A stretch of DNA of 64,000 nt from Corynebacterium mucifaciens (GTDB taxonomy: Bacteria; Actinomycetota; Actinomycetes; Mycobacteriales; Mycobacteriaceae): contig NZ_JAAXPF010000009.1 of assembly GCF_012396315.1 (NCBI RefSeq), positions 1-64,000 of the forward strand, in the 5' to 3' direction. How positions within the stretch are numbered: the stretch's first letter is position 1; every line of letters starts with the position of its first letter. The notes beneath the pieces were generated by a model that made no database searches, was not told the origin of the DNA, and worked only from the letters and a program-made list of their open reading frames with translations. Positions 1-7,571 of the stretch are shown in pieces. A program made the position numbers and the translations under genes.

Positions 1-1
1 C

Positions 2-91
2 ACCAAAGCCGGCACAAGCCTTCCAGCAGAAGTCAGCATCATCCGCACCACCACCCAAACCGCCCCACCCCCACAACCCATCACGATCTAA
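2..91 (+). CDS. C-terminal end of an unidentified protein (partial)
   Basis: An open frame enters from the left edge and ends at TAA (89-91), giving 29 visible residues. The tail is rich in Thr and Pro and ends in PPPQPITI. A strong hairpin terminator follows about 35 nt later, which supports a real gene end. I do not recognise the family. A transposase or other accessory gene is possible given the decayed island that follows, but nothing in the visible part shows it. Confidence 0.35.
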   Translation, partial: TKAGTSLPAEVSIIRTTTQTAPPPQPITI

Positions 92-127
92 CACCCAAAC
101 CCGTTCACAACCACTTGACACAAAGCG

Positions 128-170
128 AACGACCTGCAGAACATTCACTTTCTGCAGGTCGTTTTCTTAT
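128..170. terminator. Intrinsic terminator, perfect 13-bp stem
   Basis: AACGACCTGCAGA (128-140) pairs perfectly with TCTGCAGGTCGTT (151-163) across a 10-nt loop. The T-rich run TTTTCTTAT follows on the + strand. It terminates the partial gene at the left edge. It also marks the break where the methyltransferase relic begins. Confidence 0.85.
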
Positions 171-732
171 GGGCCCAAAATAGTTCCCACTTGCACTGCC
201 ATCCGCAACACTCCGCACCTTATGCGCCCGAATCCACACCGTCCGCTGGTTCCATATGTCGGTATCCCCCGTGTGGTGTCTGAAACGAGGAAGTTCTACA
301 CCGCCGATCACCTAACCCCGGATGTGATCGCGGCCGACTCTGTTTACACCGCTCTGGACCCGGACGGCCTGCTTTTTGCTCTGGTTTCGTCCTCAATATT
401 CATCACTTGGCAACGAACGGTGGGCGGGGCGCTTGAATCGCGTTTGCTTTTTCAATACCTTGACCTGGAACAATTTCCCCGTGCCGCCACTTGATGACCG
501 CACACGACAGCGTGTTTTCGATGCCGGAAAAGGAGTTCTCGACGCCCGGGCACTGTACCCGGAACGTTCTCTGGCTGATCATTACAACCCGCTGGCCATG
601 GCCCCGGAGTTGATTAAGACCCATGAGGCTCTGGATCGCGAGGTGGACAGGGCGATGGGAGCTAAGAGGAGGATCGCCACCGAGCGTCAGCGCCAGGAGA
701 TTCTCTTTGCTAACTACGCCCATATGGCTTAA
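171..732 (+). pseudogene. C-terminal relic of a class I SAM-dependent DNA methyltransferase (frameshifted)
   Basis: Two overlapping frames together give the end of a large restriction-type DNA methyltransferase of the YeeA/MmeI-like class. The first frame contains PRVVSETRKFY and LTPDVIAADSV. The second contains NTLTWNNFPVPPLDD and LDARALYPERSLADHYNPLA, both typical of the C-terminal specificity region of this family. The frame changes near 440-460, where two single-base deletions in T/A runs would restore an RF.FSNTLTW reading. The catalytic NPPY-type motif and all N-terminal domains are absent, because the relic starts just after the terminator. It is therefore non-functional. Family knowledge suggests an origin in a type IIG-like restriction or other defence locus. 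The relic sits directly upstream of an Abi gene. Confidence 0.75.
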
Positions 733-779
733 ACGCATCTCAATTGGCAAAAACGTCGACAAATTTAAGGATTATAAAA

Positions 780-816
780 GCCCCGGGTGCATGCTGAAGC
801 AGAGGCACATCGGGGC
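780..816 (+). ncRNA. Candidate structured RNA leader upstream of the Abi gene
   Basis: GCCCCG (780-785) pairs with CGGGGC (811-816), and GTGC (787-790) pairs with GCAC (805-808), giving a two-segment hairpin with a 14-nt loop. It lies in an otherwise AT-rich 110-nt gap (733-842), with a TATAAA-like element at 773-778. No T-run follows, so it is not a standard terminator. Abi_2-domain genes of the AbiF type are often preceded by a conserved structured RNA (the Rfam abiF motif). Position and structure fit that idea, but I cannot match the motif without a covariance model. Confidence 0.25.
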
Positions 817-842
817 GTTCAATTAAAGAATAGCATGAAGAT

Positions 843-1931
843 ATGAGCGATGAAATTAGAAATGAAACTCATGGAGTTTTGGCGGGTTTTCCACAACCTC
901 GTTTAGAACCGTTTCTTAGGGCCGCTGAGGGTGACGAAGCGAAGGCTCTTGATCTGTACGTGTGGAATACCCAAATGGCGGGGGCTGCATTGGAGCAGCT
1001 TTCGCACCTTGAGATCCTACTTCGCCATGCCATTGACACCCAGCTGTCAAAAAGAGTGCTCGAGGATACAGGAAAAATTCCCTGGTTTCTATTACCCCCA
1101 TTTTACTCCGCACAAGCGCAAGCAATCGACAAGGTTCGAGAAAGGCTTCGCTCCGAAGGAAAGGAAACTCGAGATCAAATTGTTGCTGGATTGTCTTTCG
1201 GTTTCTGGACCGGTTGGATGGGGGCAAAGCATGAGGAGTTATGGCGTAAGACTCTGCACAACGCTTTTCCTGGGGCAGGGCTCCGCAAAGATGTCACCGT
1301 ATTAGCTGAACAGATTCGAAAATTCCGCAATCGCGTTGCCCATCATGATTCTCTCTTAAATATCGATGTCGGTTTTGAAATGCGGGCAGTATTCAGTCTT
1401 GCCGAGATGATAAACAAAGAGGCCGCGGACTGGATGAGAACGGTGGACCGGACGCGGGACATGGGAATTAAAAAACCAATATCCCCGTTGGACACCGTTG
1501 TTGTCCCCTCTGCGCAGGCAAAACTTGATGACGGTCCGCTTAGCGCGTACATATGCCAACCTGGGCGCTTTTTCCAAGAAGTAGGCCACATGGCTTTCTA
1601 TGAGGAGCGAGAAATTGGGGTTGATGTGCCATACATCAAGGCCCGTTATGACAATGTCCTTTGGAGTGAGACAGAAGCGGATCGCCTTAAGCTAAGTGAG
1701 AAAAGGGAAGACAAAAAATTGGGCAAGGTGATGGCTTCTAGTCTCGAAAAGGGATGGGCACCGGGTAAGTACCAAGTATTTATCCTGTCTCAGGCTGGTG
1801 ATCCCGATCATGTAGCCCTCGAGAAACCCCTCCAGAATGATCGGGCGGGAAAAGGGTCTGCCTTTGTGAATAGGCAAAGGTACACCAGTGTTCACCGGTT
1901 GCGTCACGCTAAAAACGTTTGGGATCTCTAA
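843..1931 (+). CDS. Abi family (Abi_2, HEPN-type) abortive infection protein
   Basis: The product is 362 residues. The first ~240 residues match the Abi_2 (AbiD/AbiF-like) family: ALDLYVWNTQMAGAALEQL, then LSHLEILLRHAID, then a helical core ending in FRNRVAHHDSLL. The R162-N-R-V-A-H167 stretch is the RX4H motif of HEPN ribonucleases, so RNA cleavage on phage infection is the likely role (family knowledge plus inference). The last ~110 residues form a charged extra region that I do not recognise. No strong ribosome binding site precedes the ATG. The gene stands alone in an AT-richer island between decayed genes, which points to horizontal transfer. It appears intact, with no frameshift seen. 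Confidence 0.75.
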   Translation: MSDEIRNETHGVLAGFPQPRLEPFLRAAEGDEAKALDLYVWNTQMAGAALEQLSHLEILLRHAIDTQLSKRVLEDTGKIPWFLLPPFYSAQAQAIDKVRERLRSEGKETRDQIVAGLSFGFWTGWMGAKHEELWRKTLHNAFPGAGLRKDVTVLAEQIRKFRNRVAHHDSLLNIDVGFEMRAVFSLAEMINKEAADWMRTVDRTRDMGIKKPISPLDTVVVPSAQAKLDDGPLSAYICQPGRFFQEVGHMAFYEEREIGVDVPYIKARYDNVLWSETEADRLKLSEKREDKKLGKVMASSLEKGWAPGKYQVFILSQAGDPDHVALEKPLQNDRAGKGSAFVNRQRYTSVHRLRHAKNVWDL

Positions 1932-2030
1932 GCGTATTCGTTTGTATTTTTAGGGCGCTTGGAGAGGCGGTTTTATGGAAGAGCGCGGGGGTCAGATGGG
2001 CCAGGTAGCGTCCCGGGGTGGTGAATCTGT

Positions 2031-2528
2031 ATGGCCGCTCTGCTTCTGACGGTCGCTGCGGTACTGGGCCTCGTGATCGTGGCTGATGCGACGGGCGTGG
2101 CCTCGGTGGGCTTCGTTGTCACAACAACTCTCCTGGGCTTGGGGCTCGCCCCCTTTGTCGGCGACTCGCTGGAGCGCCATATCCCGAGCTCCCAGTGGGA
2201 TCGTATCTCTCTCTCGCGAGACGCCAGTCGCCGATGGGGAGTGGAACTATTCAACGCCTTCCTCTCATGGATTGGGTGGAACAGGCTTATATTCTCCCTG
2301 CGGAGAGGTCAGGCATCCGGGGCGATGAAGGGCTGGGAGTCGCGACCCGTGAGGGCGGCGGCCGCCGGCCATGCATGGGCGTTCCTGCTCCATGTCGCTA
2401 CCGCGGTCTGGGCCGGTGTGGCCGGTGGATGGGTGTCCCTTGTGTCTCTCTTGACGGTCGGGGTCGTCTGCCACCTCTATCCGGTCTTGCTGCAGATCCA
2501 TGTGCTGACCCGATTGAGGGAGTGGTAA
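2031..2528 (+). CDS. Small membrane protein, CrtO-like acyltransferase family (tentative)
   Basis: The product is 165 residues with an N-terminal double membrane segment (about 3-45) and two more near the C-terminus. The layout resembles the glycosyl-4,4'-diaponeurosporenoate acyltransferase (CrtO) family. A WNRL...RRG segment is followed by an E-S-R-rich region before a membrane helix and then a late HLYPVLLQ...RLREW motif, and the length matches S. aureus CrtO. If correct, it would acylate a glycosylated lipid or carotenoid at the membrane. A GGTGG ribosome site precedes the ATG. It lies in the decayed island, not beside the carotenoid operon at the other end of the window. The family call is low confidence; the membrane nature is clear. 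Confidence 0.5.
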   Translation: MAALLLTVAAVLGLVIVADATGVASVGFVVTTTLLGLGLAPFVGDSLERHIPSSQWDRISLSRDASRRWGVELFNAFLSWIGWNRLIFSLRRGQASGAMKGWESRPVRAAAAGHAWAFLLHVATAVWAGVAGGWVSLVSLLTVGVVCHLYPVLLQIHVLTRLREW

Positions 2529-2570
2529 GGCCGATGGCGGGGAAGCATACGTCGCATTAGGCACACCCTA

Positions 2571-3374
2571 GGCGAGCTGCTCGGCCACGATCCCCATTTT
2601 GCTCACGGGTTAAGCCGCAATCCGTTCTATACAGGTAAATCTCCGTCAGCTTATCGTTGGTATAGGCAGCACAATCGCGTGATGCGTCTAGGTGACTTGA
2701 TAAGGCAGATGAGGGATTTGGCCGGAATAGACCAGTACGAGGCTGCACCACGCCAACAGTTTAAGTCAGGACGGGAACTCATTAACGCGGTGAAAAACCG
2801 CCGCTAAGAGGCACAAGCGTTTAAGGCACTGGCCCAGGACGTGAACGCGGAAGTCTCTGCTGGACTCGACCAGTACGACCCGGAACTCATCGACGGCGTG
2901 CGCGTGCTCTGGATTACCGAGGGCACCGCCGCCCGCGACGAGACCGCGTTCCGCTACGCCCTTAAGACTGGCCACAGGCTCCGCGCTGCCGGCCAACGAC
3001 TCACGGATGCAGCCATCATCGATGCCTACGAGCACGCCTACAACGTCGCACAGACCCACGGCGGTGCAGGCCGCCCTGCAGAGCTTCCCCCGATGCGCGA
3101 CCGTCAGACTAAGGCACGACGAGTCCGCGGCTACGTGACCCAATCCAAGAGCACAGCCGCCATCGGTTCGAGCGCACCTGGAAAAGCAACCCGCAGCGAA
3201 CGGAAAGCCTTGGCCACTATGGGCCGCAGAGGCGGACAGAAAGCCTCACAACGCTGGAAAACAGACCCACACGGGGAATATGCACAAACAGAGCGTAAGA
3301 AACTCCAGGCTGCAAACGCCCTTCGCCAGAGTCGTGGAAAAGGTACCCGAGGTCGCGTGTTAGCTACCGAATCT
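2571..3374 (+). pseudogene. Relic of a corynebacterial plasmid replication protein RepA
   Basis: Read in one frame, the stretch encodes LGHDPHFAHGLSRNPF, AYRWYRQHNRVMRLGDLI, then RVLWITEGTAARDETAF, and near the end MGRRGGQKASQRWKTDP. This is the C-terminal half of the RepA initiator of pNG2/pGA1-type corynebacterial plasmids, as I recognise the family. An in-frame TAA at 2805-2807 (after VKNRR) interrupts it, and the N-terminal part is missing. The end runs without a stop into a cupin relic in another frame. The ATG at 2841 opens an apparent 261-codon gene, but this is only the part after the internal stop. The relic implies that a plasmid once integrated here. Confidence 0.75.
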
Positions 3375-3583
3375 CGTGGCCCAGACACAGAGCATCAATG
3401 GAATCTGTGCTCGTCGTCACCGAGGGGCGATGCATCGTCAAATTCCCTGATGCGGATCATGGGGTGCGCGCCGGAGACAGCGTCGTCATCCCCGTTGACG
3501 TCTGGCACGAGATCGTGGCAGATCCAGACTTCACGGCGGTTCACATCATGCCGAAGGACATCCGGTTCACGTTGTCCCAGTGA
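3375..3583 (+). pseudogene. C-terminal cupin-domain relic
   Basis: A short frame reads WPRHRASMESVLVVTEG, then RAGDSVVIPVDVWHEIV, and stops at 3583. These are the two conserved cupin motifs (metal-binding H.H region and G.....P...WH), so it is the second part of a small beta-barrel cupin protein. The upstream half is replaced by the RepA relic. The internal ATG at 3398 could start a 61-residue protein, but this would lack the first cupin motif. It is most likely a deletion remnant. Confidence 0.55.
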
Positions 3584-3636
3584 CTGTCCCGCCCATCCCG
3601 GGGTGATTCGTCCCGAATGCGGTTGACCATGGACAA

Positions 3637-3672
3637 GCCCCACCGGGAAGACCTGGAGGAAACCGGCGGGGC
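3637..3672 (-). terminator. Hairpin terminator candidate downstream of the ATPase relic
   Basis: GCCCCACCGG (3637-3646) pairs with CCGGCGGGGC (3663-3672), with one G-U pair. Read on the - strand the hairpin is followed by TTGTCC, a weak T-tract. It lies just past the stop of the P-type ATPase relic and could be the original terminator of that gene. Confidence 0.45.
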
Positions 3673-3688
3673 AGGTATCAGGGGTTGG

Positions 3689-4110
3689 CTACGGGGTGAG
3701 TACTTCCTGCGCGGCCTGTGCGACGGGTAGGTCGGCCGCGGTGTCGTCCTTTTCCAGGGTCGGGCGCAGCAGCAGCATGGCGATGACCAGCAACACGCTA
3801 GCTTCGTGGATAAGCATGCCAATTGACATGGTGACCCCGCCCAGCAGCACGCCGGCGAGCAGGACCGCGACGGTCAGCAGGGCAATACCGATGTTGACCC
3901 GCATCGTGCGCACCGTCCGCTTGGCCAGCCCCAGGGCATACGGCAAGCGAGGCAACCGGTCGGCCATCAGCGCGATGTCCGCGGTCTCGATCGCGGCCGG
4001 TGACCCGGCAGCACCCATCGCCACACCGATATCGGCGGTGGCCAGGGCCGGGGTGTCATTGACACCGTCACCGACCATGGCCACGGTGCGAGAACTTTTT
4101 TCTAGTCGTT
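3689..4110 (-). pseudogene. C-terminal relic of a heavy-metal P-type ATPase
   Basis: The fragment begins at about [17 protein letters not shown] and carries the GDGVND hinge motif (4055-4078 region), ADIGVAMG and two C-terminal membrane helices. This is the end of a CopA/ZntA-type (P1B) metal pump. The phosphorylation (DKTGT), CPx and nucleotide-binding parts are missing. The frame overlaps the stop codon of the upstream ABC permease by a few bases, so a deletion joined the two genes. An apparent 162-codon frame starting at 4177 lies inside the permease in the wrong frame and is not real. Confidence 0.7.
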
Positions 4111-5478
4111 CGCCCGGCCCATTCCGAGCAGCACCTTCTCGCGCAACCGGCCGGTCCCCAGCACCGCCAAGACACAACCAATCAGCGCCGCCACAACGAG
4201 CACGCCGAACAGCGCCAACTTGTCCATTACGTTGACGTGATAGATGACCATGGCGGTGCCCATCAGGCTGCCCATCCCGAACCCGAGCAGCGCCACCACC
4301 AGCATTGGCACCCCAACCTCGCGGGCAGCCACCTTGGTGTGGAAGGCCGCGGGCGCACCGATGAAGTAGAACGACTTGGTCAGTTGCTTCTGCTCCACCA
4401 CACTCAGCGCCTGGGTGAGCAGCGTAGACGGCACCATCAGTACCGTCGCGAAGACCACGGTGATGACCACACCGGAGGGGATATCACCCGCGATCATTTT
4501 CAGGGCAGGGGCTTCGTCAAATTCAGGTACCGCTGAGTACCAGCCGCCAACACCGCCGATAAACGCCACGAAGTAGAGCGCGGTCACGCGCTTCCAGGTG
4601 GTCTTGGCGCCGCGGCCTACCCGGCGCGTGGCCACATAGTTGGCAGCCCCGGGCACCTTGTAGCTCAGTCGCGCGAGCAACTGGAGCACACCGACCGCGA
4701 TCAGTGCGTTGACGGTGAGAATGCCGCCGGCTACGGCCAGCATCGCCACGATTCCCAGCGCGTCTGCCTCCGGCGCGATGGTCAGCGAACTCAGGTAGCG
4801 GTACAACACCACCGCACCAGCCACTGATAACACCAGCGTGATCCAGCTTTGGCCCTTCGGCGGGATTTTCTTGGTCACACCGAGTGGGGTCACGGCGACT
4901 CGTCGCAACGCGAGCCACACGGAGCACGCGGCCAGGATCAGCACCACGATCCACGCGGCGGGGATGACCCACCAGGTGAGCATCTCCCAGGTACCGACGC
5001 GCTTTTCCTGGAACGTCAGCAAACTCCACGCCGGGCACGTGATCGCGTACAGCACCGAGCCCGGCACCAACCCGACTAGCGCCTGGCGCAGCGATTCCAG
5101 GATCATCATCCCGCGCACCTCGCCGGCGGTCGCGCCGATGAGACGCAGCACCGCCAGGTGCTCCTCGCGCCCGCTCAGGTTCGCCCGTGCGGCTTGGGTG
5201 AGCAGCCCCAACAGGCTCGGCACGAGCAGGACGCTGGCGAACAAGGCGAGGAACACGTACGCCAGTGAGAGCGGATCGACCTCCACGAGCGCCTCGTGCG
5301 GATGCATGTTGCGCGCGACGAACATCCAGGTGCCGCCCATTAGGGTGCACAGCATCCACGTCGCCACCGTCACCGCTACCAGCGACAACACACGCACCCA
5401 GCGCTCGCCGATCCTGCGTTGCGAGCGCCCTTCGCTTGTCGACGACACCGCCGACCGCATCAACGTCACCGCACTCAT
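4102..5478 (-). CDS. FtsX-family ABC transporter permease
   Basis: The product is 458 residues. It has an N-terminal helix (about 30-55), a cluster of helices at about 70-185, and further helices to the C-terminus. This gives two FtsX-like halves in one chain, as in bacitracin or antimicrobial-peptide type exporters. The [15 protein letters not shown] segment is the usual coupling region for the ATPase partner. It overlaps the ATPase gene by 4 nt (ATGA), so the two are translationally coupled. The C-terminus (LGMGRAND) abuts the P-type ATPase relic, so a few native residues may have been lost or replaced. The substrate is unknown. A divergent two-component system suggests induction by an envelope stress. 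Confidence 0.8.
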   Translation of the reverse strand: MSAVTLMRSAVSSTSEGRSQRRIGERWVRVLSLVAVTVATWMLCTLMGGTWMFVARNMHPHEALVEVDPLSLAYVFLALFASVLLVPSLLGLLTQAARANLSGREEHLAVLRLIGATAGEVRGMMILESLRQALVGLVPGSVLYAITCPAWSLLTFQEKRVGTWEMLTWWVIPAAWIVVLILAACSVWLALRRVAVTPLGVTKKIPPKGQSWITLVLSVAGAVVLYRYLSSLTIAPEADALGIVAMLAVAGGILTVNALIAVGVLQLLARLSYKVPGAANYVATRRVGRGAKTTWKRVTALYFVAFIGGVGGWYSAVPEFDEAPALKMIAGDIPSGVVITVVFATVLMVPSTLLTQALSVVEQKQLTKSFYFIGAPAAFHTKVAAREVGVPMLVVALLGFGMGSLMGTAMVIYHVNVMDKLALFGVLVVAALIGCVLAVLGTGRLREKVLLGMGRAND

Positions 5479-6149
5479 CGCGCCACCTCCGAGTGGATCA
5501 GGCCGTCGCGGATTTCAACGCGGCGGCTGCACCAGTCGGCGATCTTTGGGTCGTGCGTGACCACGACGAGTGTCACACCGAACTTTTGGCACACGGCCAC
5601 GATCTGCTGCATCACTTCGTGGCCGGTGGCCTGGTCCAACGCCGCGGTTGGCTCGTCGGCGAACACCACAGACGGCGGTCCGGCCAAGGCGCGTGGAATG
5701 GCCACGCGCTGGCTCTGGCCGCCGGAGAGCTGCCCCGGATAGCGATCGACATATGCGCCCAGGCCCAGCCGGGTGAGCATGTCCACAGCATCATTGTGCG
5801 CCTGCGACCGCGGCACCCCGCGCATGATCTGTGGCAGGGCAACGTTTTCAGTGGCGGTCAGCTCGGGCAACAGTTGGCCATCTTGGAAAATGAAGCCGAA
5901 GTGTTCGAGGCGCAGGCGCGAGCGTTCGGCGTCGCTCATTGCGGCCACATCGTGGCCACCGAAGCGCACCTCGCCTTGGTCGGGCACGAGCACGCCGGAC
6001 ATGCAGTGCAACAGGGTCGATTTGCCGGAGCCAGAGGGCCCCATGATGGCCACGGATTCGCCGTCGTCCACCGTCAGACTGATGCCTACGAGGACCCGCT
6101 GCTGGGGGAATGACTTTGTGATGTCTCTGAGTTCAAGCATGGTTTCCAT
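5475..6149 (-). CDS. ABC transporter ATP-binding protein (LolD/MacB-type)
   Basis: The product is 224 residues with Walker A GPSGSGKS (37-44), a Q-loop, signature LSGGQSQRVAI and Walker B VVFADEPT. It energises the FtsX-type permease encoded just downstream. After the signature it reads AIPRAL, where most homologues have AIARAL. The start could be ATG at 6149 or the internal ATG at 6140 (MLELRD). No clear ribosome site decides between them. It is transcribed divergently from the histidine kinase across an 83-nt gap that contains an inverted repeat. Confidence 0.85.
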   Translation of the reverse strand: METMLELRDITKSFPQQRVLVGISLTVDDGESVAIMGPSGSGKSTLLHCMSGVLVPDQGEVRFGGHDVAAMSDAERSRLRLEHFGFIFQDGQLLPELTATENVALPQIMRGVPRSQAHNDAVDMLTRLGLGAYVDRYPGQLSGGQSQRVAIPRALAGPPSVVFADEPTAALDQATGHEVMQQIVAVCQKFGVTLVVVTHDPKIADWCSRRVEIRDGLIHSEVAR

Positions 6150-6169
6150 TTCACAGGTAGCCGTCGCTA

Positions 6170-6232
6170 AGCACTATGGCCCTAACTCCCGAATATGGGT
6201 AGTGCTAGCTCTACCCCGCTACGCTCGCGGGC
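6170..6232. promoter_or_regulatory. Divergent promoter region with inverted repeat and leaderless -10
   Basis: AGCACTA (6170-6176) and TAGTGCT (6200-6206) form a perfect 7-bp inverted repeat with a 23-nt spacer, between the ABC exporter and the two-component genes. TACGCT (6220-6225) ends 7 nt before the kinase ATG at 6233, the spacing of a leaderless -10. By position, the repeat is a candidate binding site for the adjacent LuxR-type response regulator. Confidence 0.4.
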
Positions 6233-6910
6233 ATGCGGCGAAGAATAAACCACGAGCAGCGGGCGGCGGCGAAGATCCACCAGCTCACCGCGTCGCGACG
6301 CAAGATCGCGGAGGCATACGAGGTAGAGCGCCTGCGCATCGAGCGCGACCTGCACGACGGCGCGCAGCAGTACTTCGTGGCCGCGGCGATGAAACTCGGC
6401 GAGGCGAGGCTCGATGTTGATTCGCCGCTTCTCGACGACGCCGCACGCGACCTCCGCAACGGCCTCGATGCGCTCAGGAGAACCGTGCACGGCATCCACC
6501 CCCGCGAGCTGTCGGACCACGGGCTCATCGCCGCTATCGAAACGGCCGCCGCGCAGTACGGCCCGCACGTCACGGTCCGCGCGCCGCACGAGCTGCCGCG
6601 TATCGACGACTCCGTCACCGCCGCCGCCTACTTCTTCACCGCCGAAGCACTCACCAACGCCGCGAAGCACGCACCACAGGAACCGGTGAGCGTGCTGGTG
6701 GCCTGCGACCACACCTTGAACATCTCTGTAACCGACCAAGGCGGCGGAAACGCCCGTATCACCCCTGGCGGCGGGCTCGACGGGATGCGGGAACGGATCG
6801 CGGCGTTTGGCGGGGCGATGGAGATGACCTCCCCCGACGGCGGCCCCACCACCGTTACCGCCCGTATTCCGTTGCTGTTGTTCCGGGGAGAAAGTGGGAT
6901 TGCGCCATGA
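6233..6910 (+). CDS. Soluble sensor histidine kinase (HisKA_3/NarL-type)
   Basis: The product is 225 residues with no membrane segment. The phospho-acceptor motif is RDLHDGAQQ (His41). The HATPase region follows with EALTNAAKHA (N box) and DQGGGN plus GGGLDGMRERI (G boxes). There is no sensor domain, so the signal must be read internally or through a partner. Start at ATG 6233 is supported by TACGCT 7 nt upstream (leaderless). It overlaps the response regulator by 4 nt (ATGA). The divergent ABC exporter is the likely target or signalling partner. Confidence 0.85.
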   Translation: MRRRINHEQRAAAKIHQLTASRRKIAEAYEVERLRIERDLHDGAQQYFVAAAMKLGEARLDVDSPLLDDAARDLRNGLDALRRTVHGIHPRELSDHGLIAAIETAAAQYGPHVTVRAPHELPRIDDSVTAAAYFFTAEALTNAAKHAPQEPVSVLVACDHTLNISVTDQGGGNARITPGGGLDGMRERIAAFGGAMEMTSPDGGPTTVTARIPLLLFRGESGIAP

Positions 6911-7551
6911 GGATTGTTATCGCGGACGACTCGGCACTGCTGCGGGAAGGTGTTGCCGGCCTGCTCACCCGGCGCGGCCATGAGGTTGTGGCGCAGGTGG
7001 ACAGTGCGGATCGAGTGCAGGGGGTCGTCGATACGCATGCGCCTGACCTGGTGATCACGGACGTGCGGATGCCACCGAACATGCGCGACGACGGACTCCA
7101 AGCCGCGCTGGAGCTGCGCCAGCGGGGCCCGATTAACGTGCTGGTGCTGTCACAATACGTCGCGCCCGCCTACGCGCGGGAATTGTTCTCCGGCGGCGAC
7201 GGCGGCACCGGCTACCTGCTTAAGGACCGCGTCGCCGAGGTGAAAGATTTCATCCAGGCGTGCGAAACCGTAGCGTCCGGCGGCGTGGTCATCGACCCGG
7301 ACGTCGCCAGCGCGCTGATGGCGGCGAGCTCGCGCTGGCTGACTACGCTTACCCCGCGCGAGATGGAGGTGCTCGAGCACATGGCGGAGGGGCTGTCCAA
7401 CGCGCAGATCGCCGGAAAGCTCTTCCTCTCCGGCGCGGCGGTGGCGAAGCACGTTTCCAGCATCTTCTCCAAACTGGGCCTCACCCCCAACGAGGACAAC
7501 CGTCGTGTGCGCGCGATCCTGATGTACCTGGCAGAACGTGGAGCTGGGTAG
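6907..7551 (+). CDS. LuxR/NarL-family response regulator
   Basis: The product is 214 residues. The receiver domain has acidic DD near the N-terminus, phospho-acceptor Asp52 in VITDVRMP, and K in LLKDRV. The C-terminal LuxR helix-turn-helix reads LTPREMEVLEHMAEG and NAQIAGKLFLS. It is coupled to the kinase gene by an ATGA overlap. It probably controls the divergent ABC exporter, and an inverted repeat in the shared promoter region is a candidate site (inference). Confidence 0.88.
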   Translation: MRIVIADDSALLREGVAGLLTRRGHEVVAQVDSADRVQGVVDTHAPDLVITDVRMPPNMRDDGLQAALELRQRGPINVLVLSQYVAPAYARELFSGGDGGTGYLLKDRVAEVKDFIQACETVASGGVVIDPDVASALMAASSRWLTTLTPREMEVLEHMAEGLSNAQIAGKLFLSGAAVAKHVSSIFSKLGLTPNEDNRRVRAILMYLAERGAG

Positions 7552-7571
7552 CGTATGCGACACTGTTACGC

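Noticed and set aside
2651..2660. GCTTATCG in the RepA relic as a decamer copy
   Set aside because: It matches only eight bases and lies in foreign DNA.
2841..3626. Intact 261-codon gene starting at ATG 2841
   Set aside because: The sequence before it continues the same RepA homology through an in-frame stop, and its last ~85 codons are read out of frame through the cupin relic.
4102..4177. ATPase relic starting at 4177 as a 162-codon gene
   Set aside because: The first 22 codons read the permease end in the wrong frame. Homology begins only at about 4110.
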